Source of the DNA: Isotricha intestinalis
Taxonomy: Eukaryota > Ciliophora > Litostomatea > Vestibuliferida > Isotrichidae
DNA: 24,876 bases
NCBI GenBank assembly: GCA_023807065.1
Contig: JAJJLU010000651.1
Coordinates: 1 to 24,876 of the forward strand
Direction of reading: 5' to 3'
Shown here: one piece after another, positions 18,301-24,876 of the stretch
How positions within the stretch are numbered: position 1 is the stretch's first letter
Layout: each line of letters starts with the position of its first letter
Made by a program: the position numbers and the translations under genes
Notes under the pieces: model-generated
Told to the model about the DNA's origin: nothing
Databases searched by the model: none
What the model saw: the letters and a program-made list of their open reading frames with translations, nothing else

Positions 18301-18972
18301 AAAAATATTTTTGTCAATTGGATTTAATAAATGAAAGAATAAATTTGAAAAATCTTTTTGTAAATCTAAATCATAATTGATAGTTTTATAAAAATTTAAA
18401 AAACAATTTTCATTTAATAAATTAGATTTATAATAATTTTCATCTCTTTTATCTAATTGTAATTTTTGATTTTCAATAGAATAAATATAATCTTTATTTA
18501 ATTTATCATTTTCAAAAGCAATTGGAAATTTTAAATTGTTATTATTATCATATAAATTATTATTATTTATATTATCTTCGTTTTTTTCTTTATTTAAATT
18601 TACTTTATCATTAAAAGCATAATCTATAATTTCTTCTGGAAATTTATTTAAATATTTTTCATATTCTTCATTAAAATTATTTTCATTATTTTTTATATTT
18701 AAAGGTGGAATCGACATTATCATTTTATTTCCTAAATGCATAAAAGCACCAAAAAAACTTTTTGATTCATTTTCATTATTTTTATAATTTTCTGGTTTTG
18801 GCATTTCACTGAAAAAAGGATTTTTTTCATATTGATTTATTTGATCTTTTTTTATATCTAAAAATGAACCAAAAAATGTGTTTTTATTGTAATTTGCATT
18901 TTCTAATATATTTCTTATTGAATTTATTTCTTTTATATTTTCCAAAAGTTTTTTATTTATTCCTGTATCCAT
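15319..18972 (-). CDS. Gamma-tubulin complex component, GCP6-like
   Basis: A 1,217-aa Spc97/Spc98-family protein, part of the gamma-tubulin ring complex that nucleates microtubules at basal bodies and the spindle. The N-terminal GRIP1 region begins near residue 225 with DDLIYLIQGIPSNTF, the family's opening helix that ends in QG, and runs to about 530. The GRIP2 region (about 890-1210) includes FYLNKYLNFFHDILLCYSGD and FISLVDKLYMDISIFYLKTI. Between them lie a coiled coil (about 555-665, rich in KRKELIRKKKQK) and an acidic Asn/Glu-rich stretch. A long coiled-coil insert between GRIP1 and GRIP2 is typical of GCP6, so that paralogue is favoured; GCP5 is the alternative. The extreme N terminus carries two FFG[S/A]F motifs. 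Start at 18972 is the first ATG in the open frame. Confidence 0.78.
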   Translation of the reverse strand: MDTGINKKLLENIKEINSIRNILENANYNKNTFFGSFLDIKKDQINQYEKNPFFSEMPKPENYKNNENESKSFFGAFMHLGNKMIMSIPPLNIKNNENNFNEEYEKYLNKFPEEIIDYAFNDKVNLNKEKNEDNINNNNLYDNNNNLKFPIAFENDKLNKDYIYSIENQKLQLDKRDENYYKSNLLNENCFLNFYKTINYDLDLQKDFSNLFFHLLNPIDKNIFYDDLIYLIQGIPSNTFIIGQKFPFKFELNNEIPVLNNIRFIGNLPDLTKNILSFFIDFGSKMNLIQYLLRNFLFKINGINVNIPFIFKKYYQNVNEIMIKLNEKIIYFKKLLKSNKMTLIQLYNKLCYIYPILNIFYTLFNLNNPKNLEFQYDLKTYFTFYTNMNLYQKSHLLINSLIKIYYSFYSKDKVFTLIKNLLLTSLHSYLFFILYLLFTGEVLDIQNEYFILKSNNNIGIDINKVPFFLNSFKNYLLNNTILINQIKIFDDNYYSVLTYQLNEIIDYLNNINITNVTSDVLDNFIIFKDKIFNKKIELMFGINEKIINAIELEENEEKIKRLKRIKEMKNIFLESEKEEIKRKELIRKKKQKYLEDIKEQILNKKRRIENEILKIKNENIARRELEKEQEAYKNEILKVLKLKYQQIKESTKEIEIFGSEKNKWKIERAKLNNKRNQFFYNMYNNEGFNIIFPIIDYGFYNINKNYHIPIKKEEEIKKVINDYNIDDNNINKDNKSIDNKDNININDINIEMKNAEEEDNKNKEEKKINLNETIPENEINIEMEDNNEENINNKKEENSEIITDNQIIKNKNKYFKENTDFIIYNIIYSNIINPIIETAIDIGNKRINESQSKKLHIINYTTHAKTSKEVDLEVSEILDKIKILLNDNSINNKANLNEIEIPIQIIFQEFFYDIIIRQYKITNHSFVLMLKNKFYLNKYLNFFHDILLCYSGDLILRFVESVFDFRTLSFKSNSTVFLTNQLKSEIEKKYDFSFKKIIDSFNLNKLSKLNLNFSLSNLELSFQISFQILPPIDMILNNSTVPIYDLLFKKLLKHKLYNQVCSIIYSVIKNMRNKEINENELFLKITQIINRSYKCVKAIQTFIYNEIIDSNWKKMINKINNSIDIFEIIKVHNKTIKKIKNIICDHPFISLVDKLYMDISIFYLKTIVLDYFDFNSVKEDKIFLDNLNNIQNKTKEINKYIQEEYVIGDFYNLKQYL

Positions 18973-19281
18973 TAAATTTTTTTTAAATTTAAATTAATTA
19001 ATGTTATTATTTATTTTATTATATTTATTATTAAACAATTATTAATTAAATATTTCTCATATATTTTAATTATTATTATTATTTTCGTATAATTTTTTTA
19101 ATGAATTAGAAGTATAATTATTATTAATTTAAAATAATAATAATATTCTGAATTAATATTAATAATTTTATTCCAATATTTATAGAGTATTCATTTAAAA
19201 AAATGCAAAGTATTATTTTTTTCTAATAATAATTAATGAATCTAAAAATATAAAGTTATAAAATTTTAATAATTATTCAAA
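18973..19281. other. Spacer upstream of GCP6-like gene
   Basis: A 309-base, nearly pure A/T interval containing the promoter of the minus-strand GCP6-like gene and the 3' end region of the minus-strand U-box gene. There are TTATTATTA runs near 19066-19080. No reading frame or distinctive motif. Confidence 0.6.
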
Positions 19282-20088
19282 TTAAATTTCATTTATATTA
19301 TAAACTTCGCCTTCTTTTATTTCAAATTTTCCTTCAACATTTTCTTCATCAACAACAATTTCATTTTTTTTGTCTTCAACAATAATTTCATTTTTTTTCT
19401 CTTCTTCAATAATTTCATTTTTTTTCTCTTCATCAAATATTTCATTTTTGATTTCCTCTTTTTCAATCACATTCCCATTATTATTACTATTATTTATTAA
19501 ATTATTATTGTCATGAACAATAACATTATTATTATTATTCTGAGCATTATTATCTATATTCTGATTATTATTTTCATGATTATTATTATTATTATTTTCA
19601 TTTTCTTTCTTTTTAATAAAATCTTCAATAATTCCTTTTAAAGCGTAATTTCTGACTAAATCTTCTTTTTTAAGTGGTTTTTGAGCAATTGGATCATTGT
19701 TATTTTTATTTAACCAATCTTCAATTGCACTTTTTTCATAAGAAATTCCATAAGGAGTAACAACAGGATCACTCATAATATTTTGAGTAATAGGACAAAT
19801 AAAACTTTCAGGAATAGAATTATCATCCAGAGTAGGTAATTTAACTTGTAATTTTTCATCGATTTTTTCTTGAGTGATTTGACTTCTCATTAATTTTTCT
19901 TTTTCTAAATTTTCTTGTTCAATTCTATTTTCTTCTTTTACATCTTTTATTGTTTTTACTAAATATCCTGCTCCTACTGCAACTGCTAATGGAGCTGAAA
20001 TTATTATTCCTGCTGTTCCTGCTAATGCTCCTACTATTGCTTGTTTTGGAGTTATATTTTTTATTTTTTCTTTTAATTTTTTAAACAT
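19282..20088 (-). CDS. Membrane-anchored U-box E3 ubiquitin ligase
   Basis: A 268-aa protein with three parts. Residues 1-50 start basic (MFKKLKEKIKNITPKQA) and lead into a Gly/Ala-rich hydrophobic segment (about 17-46: IVGALAGTAGIIISAPLAVA) suited to membrane insertion. Residues 91-162 form a U-box: IPESFICPITQNIMSDPVV, then YGISYEKSAIEDWL, DPIAQKPL and the LVRNYALKGIIEDF helix. This is the E2-binding module that transfers ubiquitin. Residues 163-268 are Asn-rich, then Glu/Lys repeats (KKNEI recurring three times). All U-box core residues are present. The glycine-rich segment may be a transmembrane hairpin targeting an organelle membrane, which is inference. Divergent from the next gene with 78 bp between starts. 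Confidence 0.9.
   Translation of the reverse strand: MFKKLKEKIKNITPKQAIVGALAGTAGIIISAPLAVAVGAGYLVKTIKDVKEENRIEQENLEKEKLMRSQITQEKIDEKLQVKLPTLDDNSIPESFICPITQNIMSDPVVTPYGISYEKSAIEDWLNKNNNDPIAQKPLKKEDLVRNYALKGIIEDFIKKKENENNNNNNHENNNQNIDNNAQNNNNNVIVHDNNNLINNSNNNGNVIEKEEIKNEIFDEEKKNEIIEEEKKNEIIVEDKKNEIVVDEENVEGKFEIKEGEVYNINEI
19352..19436 (-). repeat. Short tandem repeat coding for EEKKNEI-type units in the U-box protein
   Basis: Three consecutive copies of a roughly 27-30-bp unit (aataatttcattttttttctcttc on the plus strand) encode EEKKNEII, EEKKNEIIV and EDKKNEIVV near the C terminus of the U-box protein. The copies keep frame and differ slightly. Confidence 0.75.
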
Positions 20089-20166
20089 TTTTTTATAATT
20101 AGTTGTTTTATTATATATTTATATGCTTTTATCTTTGTTTTATTTTTTTTTTTTTTTATTTCAATA
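20089..20166. promoter_or_regulatory. 78-bp divergent promoter with T15 tract
   Basis: Start codons at 20088 (minus) and 20167 (plus) are 78 bases apart. The spacer includes an uninterrupted run of 15 T (20143-20157) next to the plus-strand start, a likely nucleosome-excluding tract. Assignment as shared promoter rests on position. Confidence 0.55.
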
Positions 20167-21267
20167 ATGTTAAGTAATGGAATTTATGATAGTAAAAATA
20201 AGAAAAATATTAATACTTTTTCAAATGAAAATTTGTTTAAGAGAAATATGAGAGTTTCTTTACTTGCTATTTTAAATACAAATAATTATAATGAAGTGAA
20301 TAATTTAAAAGGTAAAAAAAAGAAAAAAATTGAATCTCCCTTTGAATTAAATAAAAAAAGAATATTTAAAAAATTTCCTAATTTAAATGATAATTCCCTT
20401 AAAAATTTAACTTCTTATCAACCACAAGGTTTTTATAGTTATGATATATTAAGTAATTCTGAAAAAATTTATAATAATCAAGAAAAAAATATAGATAATA
20501 ATTATTTTCTTCAAAAAATTATTCAATCTGCTCATAAAAATAGAAAGAAAAAATTCTTTTTAACTAATTCAATTCAACCTAAATCTTATAGATCCATTAG
20601 TTCTGATTTAACAAATACTAAAAATTTAAATTTAACAAATGAAAAAAATTCAAGTATTATAAATGAATATAAATTAAAAAAACATAAATTAATGAATAAA
20701 AATGTAAAATCTATAAAATCATTAACACGAAATAAGAATAATAATATTAATGATTTAATTACTTCAAATACCAATTTAAATACAAATGCTCAAACAAATA
20801 ATAATTTAAATGTTAATAATGTAATCTTTAATAATAATAATAATTATAATAACAATAAATCAAATATAAACAAACAAGAAAATGCTAATATAAATGATAA
20901 TAATAATAATAAACCAAAACTAAAAACTATGAATAATACTATTATTAATAATATACAAATAAAAAGAAATTCAAAGAAAAAAAGAACTTTAAAAAGAAGT
21001 TCTGTGATTGATAGATTAATATTAAAATTAACTAATCCTGATGAAATTTTTGAAGAAAATATAAATTCAAATAAACCTTTAGATAAATATATTGGATTTA
21101 AGAAAAAAATTGCTAAGAAAAAAGCCCAAATATATAAAATTTTATATGATGTAAAATTAAATCAGTTAAAAACTTTAGTTGAGTTAAAAAAATTTAATGC
21201 TGATTTACAAAGAAAAGAATATATTTTAAAAACAAGAGAAAGAAACAAATTAAATTTAATAACATAA
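20167..21267 (+). CDS. Hypothetical basic Asn-rich protein with C-terminal coiled coil
   Basis: A 366-aa, strongly basic protein that I do not recognise. The N-terminal 60 residues include MRVSLLAILNTNNYNEV and a lysine run, GKKKKKIESPF. The middle (about 195-265) is Asn-rich low complexity. The C-terminal 70 residues (KYIGFKKKIAKKKAQIYKIL, then VELKKFNADLQRKEYILKTR) look like an amphipathic helix or coiled coil and are the part most likely to be conserved. No membrane segment. High charge plus terminal coiled coil is common for cytoskeletal or basal-body proteins, but that is a guess. The continuous frame with a clean start supports a real gene. Confidence 0.75.
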   Translation: MLSNGIYDSKNKKNINTFSNENLFKRNMRVSLLAILNTNNYNEVNNLKGKKKKKIESPFELNKKRIFKKFPNLNDNSLKNLTSYQPQGFYSYDILSNSEKIYNNQEKNIDNNYFLQKIIQSAHKNRKKKFFLTNSIQPKSYRSISSDLTNTKNLNLTNEKNSSIINEYKLKKHKLMNKNVKSIKSLTRNKNNNINDLITSNTNLNTNAQTNNNLNVNNVIFNNNNNYNNNKSNINKQENANINDNNNNKPKLKTMNNTIINNIQIKRNSKKKRTLKRSSVIDRLILKLTNPDEIFEENINSNKPLDKYIGFKKKIAKKKAQIYKILYDVKLNQLKTLVELKKFNADLQRKEYILKTRERNKLNLIT

Positions 21268-21769
21268 AACAATTTTTATTTATCAAAAAAAATACTAAGT
21301 AAGCCCATAATAAAGGGAAATAAATAATAAATAAATAAAAAATATACAAAAATTTTAAATATAAATAAATAATTAAAGTTTTCATAATAAAATTTAAAAA
21401 AATTAAAATATTAAACATTTAAAAATTATATACAATTTGAAAGAAAAAAAAACTATTCATAGATGAAATATATAAATTCAACTTCGTTGAAATATAAATA
21501 TTATATTTTTTTATAGATTATTAAATCAATATATATGGTAGAAACAGAATTCATTAAATTTTAATATCTAAAATACATAAGAATATTAATTTCTAATTAG
21601 TTAAATAAAAATAAATATATTTAAATATTTTTAATTACTTTATTTATGATAAGGAAAAAGTAAAATTTATTTTTAATAGATAATTAATTATTTCTTTAAT
21701 AAATAATATTAAATTACATTAATTATATATTTATTATTTATACAAAATGTTATGACAAAAACACAAAAT
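21268..21769. other. Intergenic DNA between convergent genes
   Basis: About 500 bases of AT-rich sequence between two convergent 3' ends. It contains a small perfect hairpin, TTCAAC-TTC-GTTGAA (21477-21491), and otherwise stop-laden frames. No protein or RNA gene is recognisable. Confidence 0.6.
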
Positions 21770-22660
21770 TTAATTTTTACATTTTTTTTTCATAAGAGAA
21801 AATTTTGAATTATAAATAGAATGAATTTTTTCAGAAGGTTTTAATTCTTCTGTATTAGAATAATAATAAGAACTATTTTGAGTCAATTTAGAAATATTTC
21901 TTTTACCAAAATTATTAAATTTTTTATCAAATTTATTTCCTTTTTTCTTATTATTAATTTCTTCTTTAAATTTAATACAATTACTTAAATCGAATTCTTT
22001 TTCACTTAAATTTTTTTCTTGTTTGACTTCATCTTTTAAATTATTTTTTTTCTTTTTTTTATCAAATAAAGAATTAATAAAAGGATCTAATTTATTTTCT
22101 AAAAAATCTTCTTCAAATTCTTGTTCATTATTCATTTCTCCTAAATTATAATTTAAAAAATTAGATATAGTATCATTATTATCTTTTAAACTTTCATTTT
22201 TATTTCTTTGATTAATATTATTTTTTTTTACTTGAATATCTGTTTTTAAACTTTTTTTATTTGAAGAAAAAGTTTTTGTATTATTATTATTGTTTATGTT
22301 ATTATTACTTTTTATATTTTTTATATCTTTAAACCAAACGATACTTAAAATTTTTAATTTTTGAGGATTATTTTTTTGTTTAACTAAAGAATTTTGAACT
22401 GTGAAATTATCCAATTTATTTTTTTCTTCATTTGAAATTTTATAAAAACTTTTTTTAAAATTTATAGGTTTATTACTTTTTGATTTAATAACTGTTCTAT
22501 AATTATTTTTAGATTTATTCATATTTGAATAAATACATGTTACTTTAATTTTACTATTTACGCTTCTTTGTAAATAATTTGTTTTAGATGATGCTGTTGT
22601 TATTAAAGATTTTGTATATCCTCTTTTCATTTTTAATTTTTTTTTTATATTTTTAATCAA
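21770..22660 (-). CDS. Hypothetical basic Lys/Asn-rich protein
   Basis: A 296-aa basic protein without a recognisable domain. The N-terminal half is Lys/Ser/Thr-rich (RGYTKSLITTASSKTNYLQR), followed by a motif-like LKILSIVWFKDIKNI (about 102-117), then an acidic patch (LGEMNNEQEFEEDFLENKLD) with DPFINSLFDKKKKK. Two nearby Met codons exist (residues 1 and 11); the second, MKRGYTK, could be the true start. Nothing suggests membrane insertion. It lies 79 bp downstream of the J-protein gene on the same strand. It is probably disordered; function unknown. Confidence 0.7.
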   Translation of the reverse strand: MIKNIKKKLKMKRGYTKSLITTASSKTNYLQRSVNSKIKVTCIYSNMNKSKNNYRTVIKSKSNKPINFKKSFYKISNEEKNKLDNFTVQNSLVKQKNNPQKLKILSIVWFKDIKNIKSNNNINNNNNTKTFSSNKKSLKTDIQVKKNNINQRNKNESLKDNNDTISNFLNYNLGEMNNEQEFEEDFLENKLDPFINSLFDKKKKKNNLKDEVKQEKNLSEKEFDLSNCIKFKEEINNKKKGNKFDKKFNNFGKRNISKLTQNSSYYYSNTEELKPSEKIHSIYNSKFSLMKKKCKN

Positions 22661-22739
22661 AAAAATTATATTTTTGTAAAAATAAAAAAAATATTTTATT
22701 AATTCATTTAATAATAATATTTCAAATTGAATGTTTTGT

Positions 22740-23789
22740 TTATTTTTTATTTTTTTTATTCATTGTTTTTTTCTCTTTTGGATTTTTTGTTTTTGTATTT
22801 TTAACATATTTCATATTATCTTTATTATCATTATAATATTTCACATTATTATCATAATTACCATATTTATCATTAAAATTCATATCATTATAATAATTAT
22901 TATCATTAAAATTATCATTAAAGTTATGATAATTAATATATTTATCATTAAAATTATTATTGTTGAAATGCTTATCATCAAAATTATCATTATAATTATA
23001 TTGTTCTAAATTATCGTTATTATAATTATTATAATTTTCATATATATCATTATCATAATAATCATTATCATATTTTTTTTTTCTTCTTTTCATAGGATTT
23101 AAACTGTTATATCTTTTTTTTTTATTTTCTCCAATATATTTTTTATTATTTAAACCACTATTATTATCATATTCTTCATAAGTCTCAATTTTTTTATTTC
23201 CATTTTCATCAATAGTTTCAACTTTAGTAACAGCTTTACCATTTATTATAGTAGTAGTTTTTTTAATACTTTTACCTCCACCAAAATTATTTTTTTTATT
23301 TTCTTCAATACCAAAATTATCAAAATTATCAAAACCAAAATTCATAAAATCAAAATTATCATGAAAAACATTAAAAAAATTATTTAAATTTCCATATTTA
23401 TTTTTATGAGATTTTTTCTTTTTCTCTTTTCTAAATCCCATATCAAAATCATTAAAAAAATCATCATCATTGAAAAAATCATTGAAAAAATTTGCTCCAA
23501 AATTATGATTAAACATTTCGAAAGGATCAAAATGACCAAAACTATTATAATCAAAATCACTTGTGAAATTACCATTTCTATAATTTTCCCATTCTTTTTT
23601 TTTTTCTGGATCTGATAAAACATTATATGCTTCAGATATACATTTAAATTTTTCTTCTGCTTCTTGTTTATTATCCGGGTTTTTATCAGGATGCCATTTA
23701 ATTGCTAATTTTCTATATGCTTTTTTGATTTCTTCTGGAGTTGCATTTTCTTGTACCCCTAATACTTCATAGTAATTTTTATCTGACAT
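22740..23789 (-). CDS. DNAJB6-like type B J-domain co-chaperone
   Basis: A 349-aa Hsp40 that would stimulate Hsp70 ATPase. J domain at residues 4-70: [20 protein letters not shown], the HPD tripeptide at 33-35 (KWHPDKN), and [21 protein letters not shown] Phe/Gly/Asp-rich region follows (71-120: [15 protein letters not shown]), then [20 protein letters not shown] and [13 protein letters not shown] (about 168-203), which match the DNAJB6/DNAJB2-type segment after the G/F region (TTKxVNGxxITTKRIxENG). There is no Cys-rich zinc domain, so type B. The C-terminal 110 residues form an Asn/Asp/Tyr/Phe repeat ([19 protein letters not shown]). DNAJB6 suppresses aggregation of polyQ and similar proteins, interesting given the Asn-rich proteome; that link is inference. 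Confidence 0.92.
   Translation of the reverse strand: MSDKNYYEVLGVQENATPEEIKKAYRKLAIKWHPDKNPDNKQEAEEKFKCISEAYNVLSDPEKKKEWENYRNGNFTSDFDYNSFGHFDPFEMFNHNFGANFFNDFFNDDDFFNDFDMGFRKEKKKKSHKNKYGNLNNFFNVFHDNFDFMNFGFDNFDNFGIEENKKNNFGGGKSIKKTTTIINGKAVTKVETIDENGNKKIETYEEYDNNSGLNNKKYIGENKKKRYNSLNPMKRRKKKYDNDYYDNDIYENYNNYNNDNLEQYNYNDNFDDKHFNNNNFNDKYINYHNFNDNFNDNNYYNDMNFNDKYGNYDNNVKYYNDNKDNMKYVKNTKTKNPKEKKTMNKKNKK
22830..23060 (-). repeat. Asn/Asp/Tyr/Phe low-complexity repeat in the J-protein tail
   Basis: Degenerate short units of the form N-F/Y-N-D-N/K ([36 protein letters not shown]) encoded by repeated ttatcattaaaatt-type sequence on the plus strand. The residue mix is prion-like. Exact unit boundaries are not definable by eye. 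Confidence 0.7.
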
Positions 23790-24067
23790 TTTTTTTTATA
23801 TATTATTTTTAGTTTTTATAAGATATTTTTTTTATTATTCTATTATTTTTTTGGTGAAAATTGTTTTAATTTTTTCTTATTTTTTATTTATTGATTTTTA
23901 ATTTAAAAAAGCCTTTTTTTTGATGTTTTAAGGAAATTATAATTATAAATCATTTTAAATTGAAATTTTTAAAATGATTATCAATAAAATTTATTTATTT
24001 AAAAACAAAAAAGTAAATCGATAAAAATAAATAATCATTTTTTTTTTATATTAAATATAATCACCTT
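23790..24067. other. Spacer upstream of the J-protein gene
   Basis: AT-rich interval of 278 bases holding the promoter side of the minus-strand J-protein gene. Poly-T and poly-A runs only; no reading frame or distinctive motif. Confidence 0.55.
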
Positions 24068-24876
24068 TTATTCCTTTCTTTTCTTAAAAATTTCTTTCTC
24101 CAACAATAAGAGATAATCACAAAACATAATTATAAAACTAATAATTTCACTTTCTATTATTTTAAATAATAAATCTTTTGTATCCCTTTCATTATCATAA
24201 TTTCTTAGTAATTATTAATATAAAAATTATTATTTTATACTCAACTTTGAAACTAGTTTTCAATTATTCAAGAATAAACTAAGATAATTAGGTAAAAACA
24301 GACTACTAATTTCATATTAAAGTAAAATTTTCTAACTTTAAATTTACCTTCATGTTTTTTCTAATAATTTATAAACAATTGACATTTTTTCTTCCATTTA
24401 TTTCAATCAATTAATAATATTATCCTTAGCTAATTCATATATACCTTTTATTCATGCTTAATTTAATTTAGTATTAAATATGTAAATGTAAAAACTGATA
24501 CTTATTATTTAAATTATATAAGAATAAGTAAAATATGAAATATATTTTGCTAACTTTAATGAATTATAAATAAGATTGACAAATATTTCTTAAATAAATC
24601 GTGACTTCCTTAATTAAAACTGGCCCCAATCTACTATTTTTATAATTTTCTTTTAAAATAAAAAGACAATTTGTGCTGTTTCCGTTATTATTCATATATT
24701 TGTTCTTTTACTTGAATTTTTGAAAGTAATCCTCCAAACTTCTTCTTATTCATTTTACTATCTCTCTCATTATTAATATCAAACATTCCTTATAGTAAGA
24801 AATGCGGAAAGATGTATCTCCTTCCAATACTAGAATCTGGATTATAACAGTCCTCCTCCAAGTAATCGTTATTGTG
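24068..24876 (-). pseudogene. Broken coding fragments of an unrecognised gene
   Basis: The last 800 bases hold minus-strand fragments with protein-like composition separated by stops and frame changes. They are: 24790-24876 (HNNDYLEEDCYNPDSS, RRYIFPHFLL, stop); 24688-24789 in the same frame (GMFDINNERDSKMNKKKFGG, stop); 24564-24695 (MNNNGNSTNCLFILKENY, SRLGPVLIKEVTIYLRN, stop); 24353-24439 (YELAKDNIIN, TGA, LK, TAA, MEEKMSIVYKLLEKT); and 24068-24211 (LLRNYDNERDTKDLLFKII, EKEIFKKRKE, stop). G+C at the right end is higher than in local spacers, and the fragments continue out of the window. The fragments lie in order on one strand, so they could be one decayed gene, or exons of a gene with introns I could not place. 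I do not recognise the family. Confidence 0.5.
24292..24591. repeat. Decayed direct duplication, two copies about 195 bp apart
   Basis: Copy A (24292-24393) and copy B (24488-24591) share, in the same order and orientation, the blocks gtaaaaac, a gtaaaat block, ctaactttaa, attataaa or its close variant, attgaca and a tttctt end, with indels between. The two copies have clearly diverged. They lie within the broken coding fragments on the minus strand. Confidence 0.55.

Noticed and set aside
21477..21491. Perfect hairpin TTCAAC-TTC-GTTGAA as a terminator or RNA element
   Set aside because: A six-base stem in AT-rich spacer is easily met by chance, and eukaryotic genes do not use such terminators.
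22731..23009. Ile-rich plus-strand open frame (92 codons) opposite the J-protein tail
   Set aside because: Antisense of the Asn/Asp repeat; an almost pure Ile/Phe/His composition is not a plausible protein.
23384..23623. Alternative-frame proteins overlapping the J-protein on both strands
   Set aside because: They lie entirely inside the well-supported J-domain/Phe-rich coding frame and lack any conserved motif.
23790..24876. tRNA or other structured RNA in the right-hand spacer
   Set aside because: No GC-rich cloverleaf, no T-loop-like GGTTCRA box on either strand.

Overview
The window looks like the telomere-capped left end of a ciliate macronuclear chromosome. It opens with C-strand telomeric repeats (CCCCAAT)n, and only about 110 bases later the first gene begins. 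The DNA is extremely AT-rich by eye, genes are short of introns (one convincing 40-nt GT-AG intron), spacers between genes can be 60-80 bp, and proteins are loaded with Asn/Lys/Ile low complexity. Conserved-domain genes end at TAA (most) or TGA (PI3K and the Cys-rich membrane protein), so neither codon is reassigned; that is the standard code for those two, with TAG untested. A 7-nt C4A2T telomere, standard stops and extreme AT content fit a litostome such as a rumen entodiniomorphid better than Tetrahymena, Paramecium, Euplotes or Oxytricha. The lineage is inference, not proof.

Layout. 1-41 telomere. 155-4542 (+) a class I-type phosphoinositide 3-kinase with one intron and one frame break inside its C2 domain. 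5259-5800 (+) a clearly decayed protein kinase. 5972-6384 (-) a compositionally distinct Cys/Thr/Ala-rich secreted, probably GPI-anchored, surface protein with one frame break. 6605-7891 (+) a pepsin-family membrane protein lacking the active-site motifs. 8349-10394 (-) a ubiquitin-specific protease with an in-frame 75-bp tandem repeat. 10453-10842 (+) a short conserved-looking protein, possibly ubiquitin-like. 10926-11591 (+) an unknown helical protein. 11653-13983 (+) a double-calcyphosin EF-hand protein. 14072-14284 (-) a small coiled-coil protein. 14371-14775 (+) a small Cys-rich type I membrane protein. 15319-18972 (-) a GCP6-like gamma-tubulin complex component. 19282-20088 (-) a membrane-anchored U-box protein. 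20167-21267 (+) and 21770-22660 (-) two unrecognised basic proteins. 22740-23789 (-) a DNAJB6-like J-protein. 24068-24876 (-) a patchwork of broken coding fragments overlapping a decayed direct duplication.

The genes do not form an operon or an obvious single pathway. They are ordinary eukaryotic housekeeping and signalling genes: phosphoinositide signalling, ubiquitin editing (USP, U-box), microtubule nucleation, calcium and chaperone functions. Neighbouring divergent pairs share very short promoters. The most unusual items are the telomere unit, the very short subtelomere, the two isolated frame breaks, the inactive pepsin-like membrane protein, and the two decayed coding regions. I found no tRNA, rRNA, CRISPR array or intact transposon.
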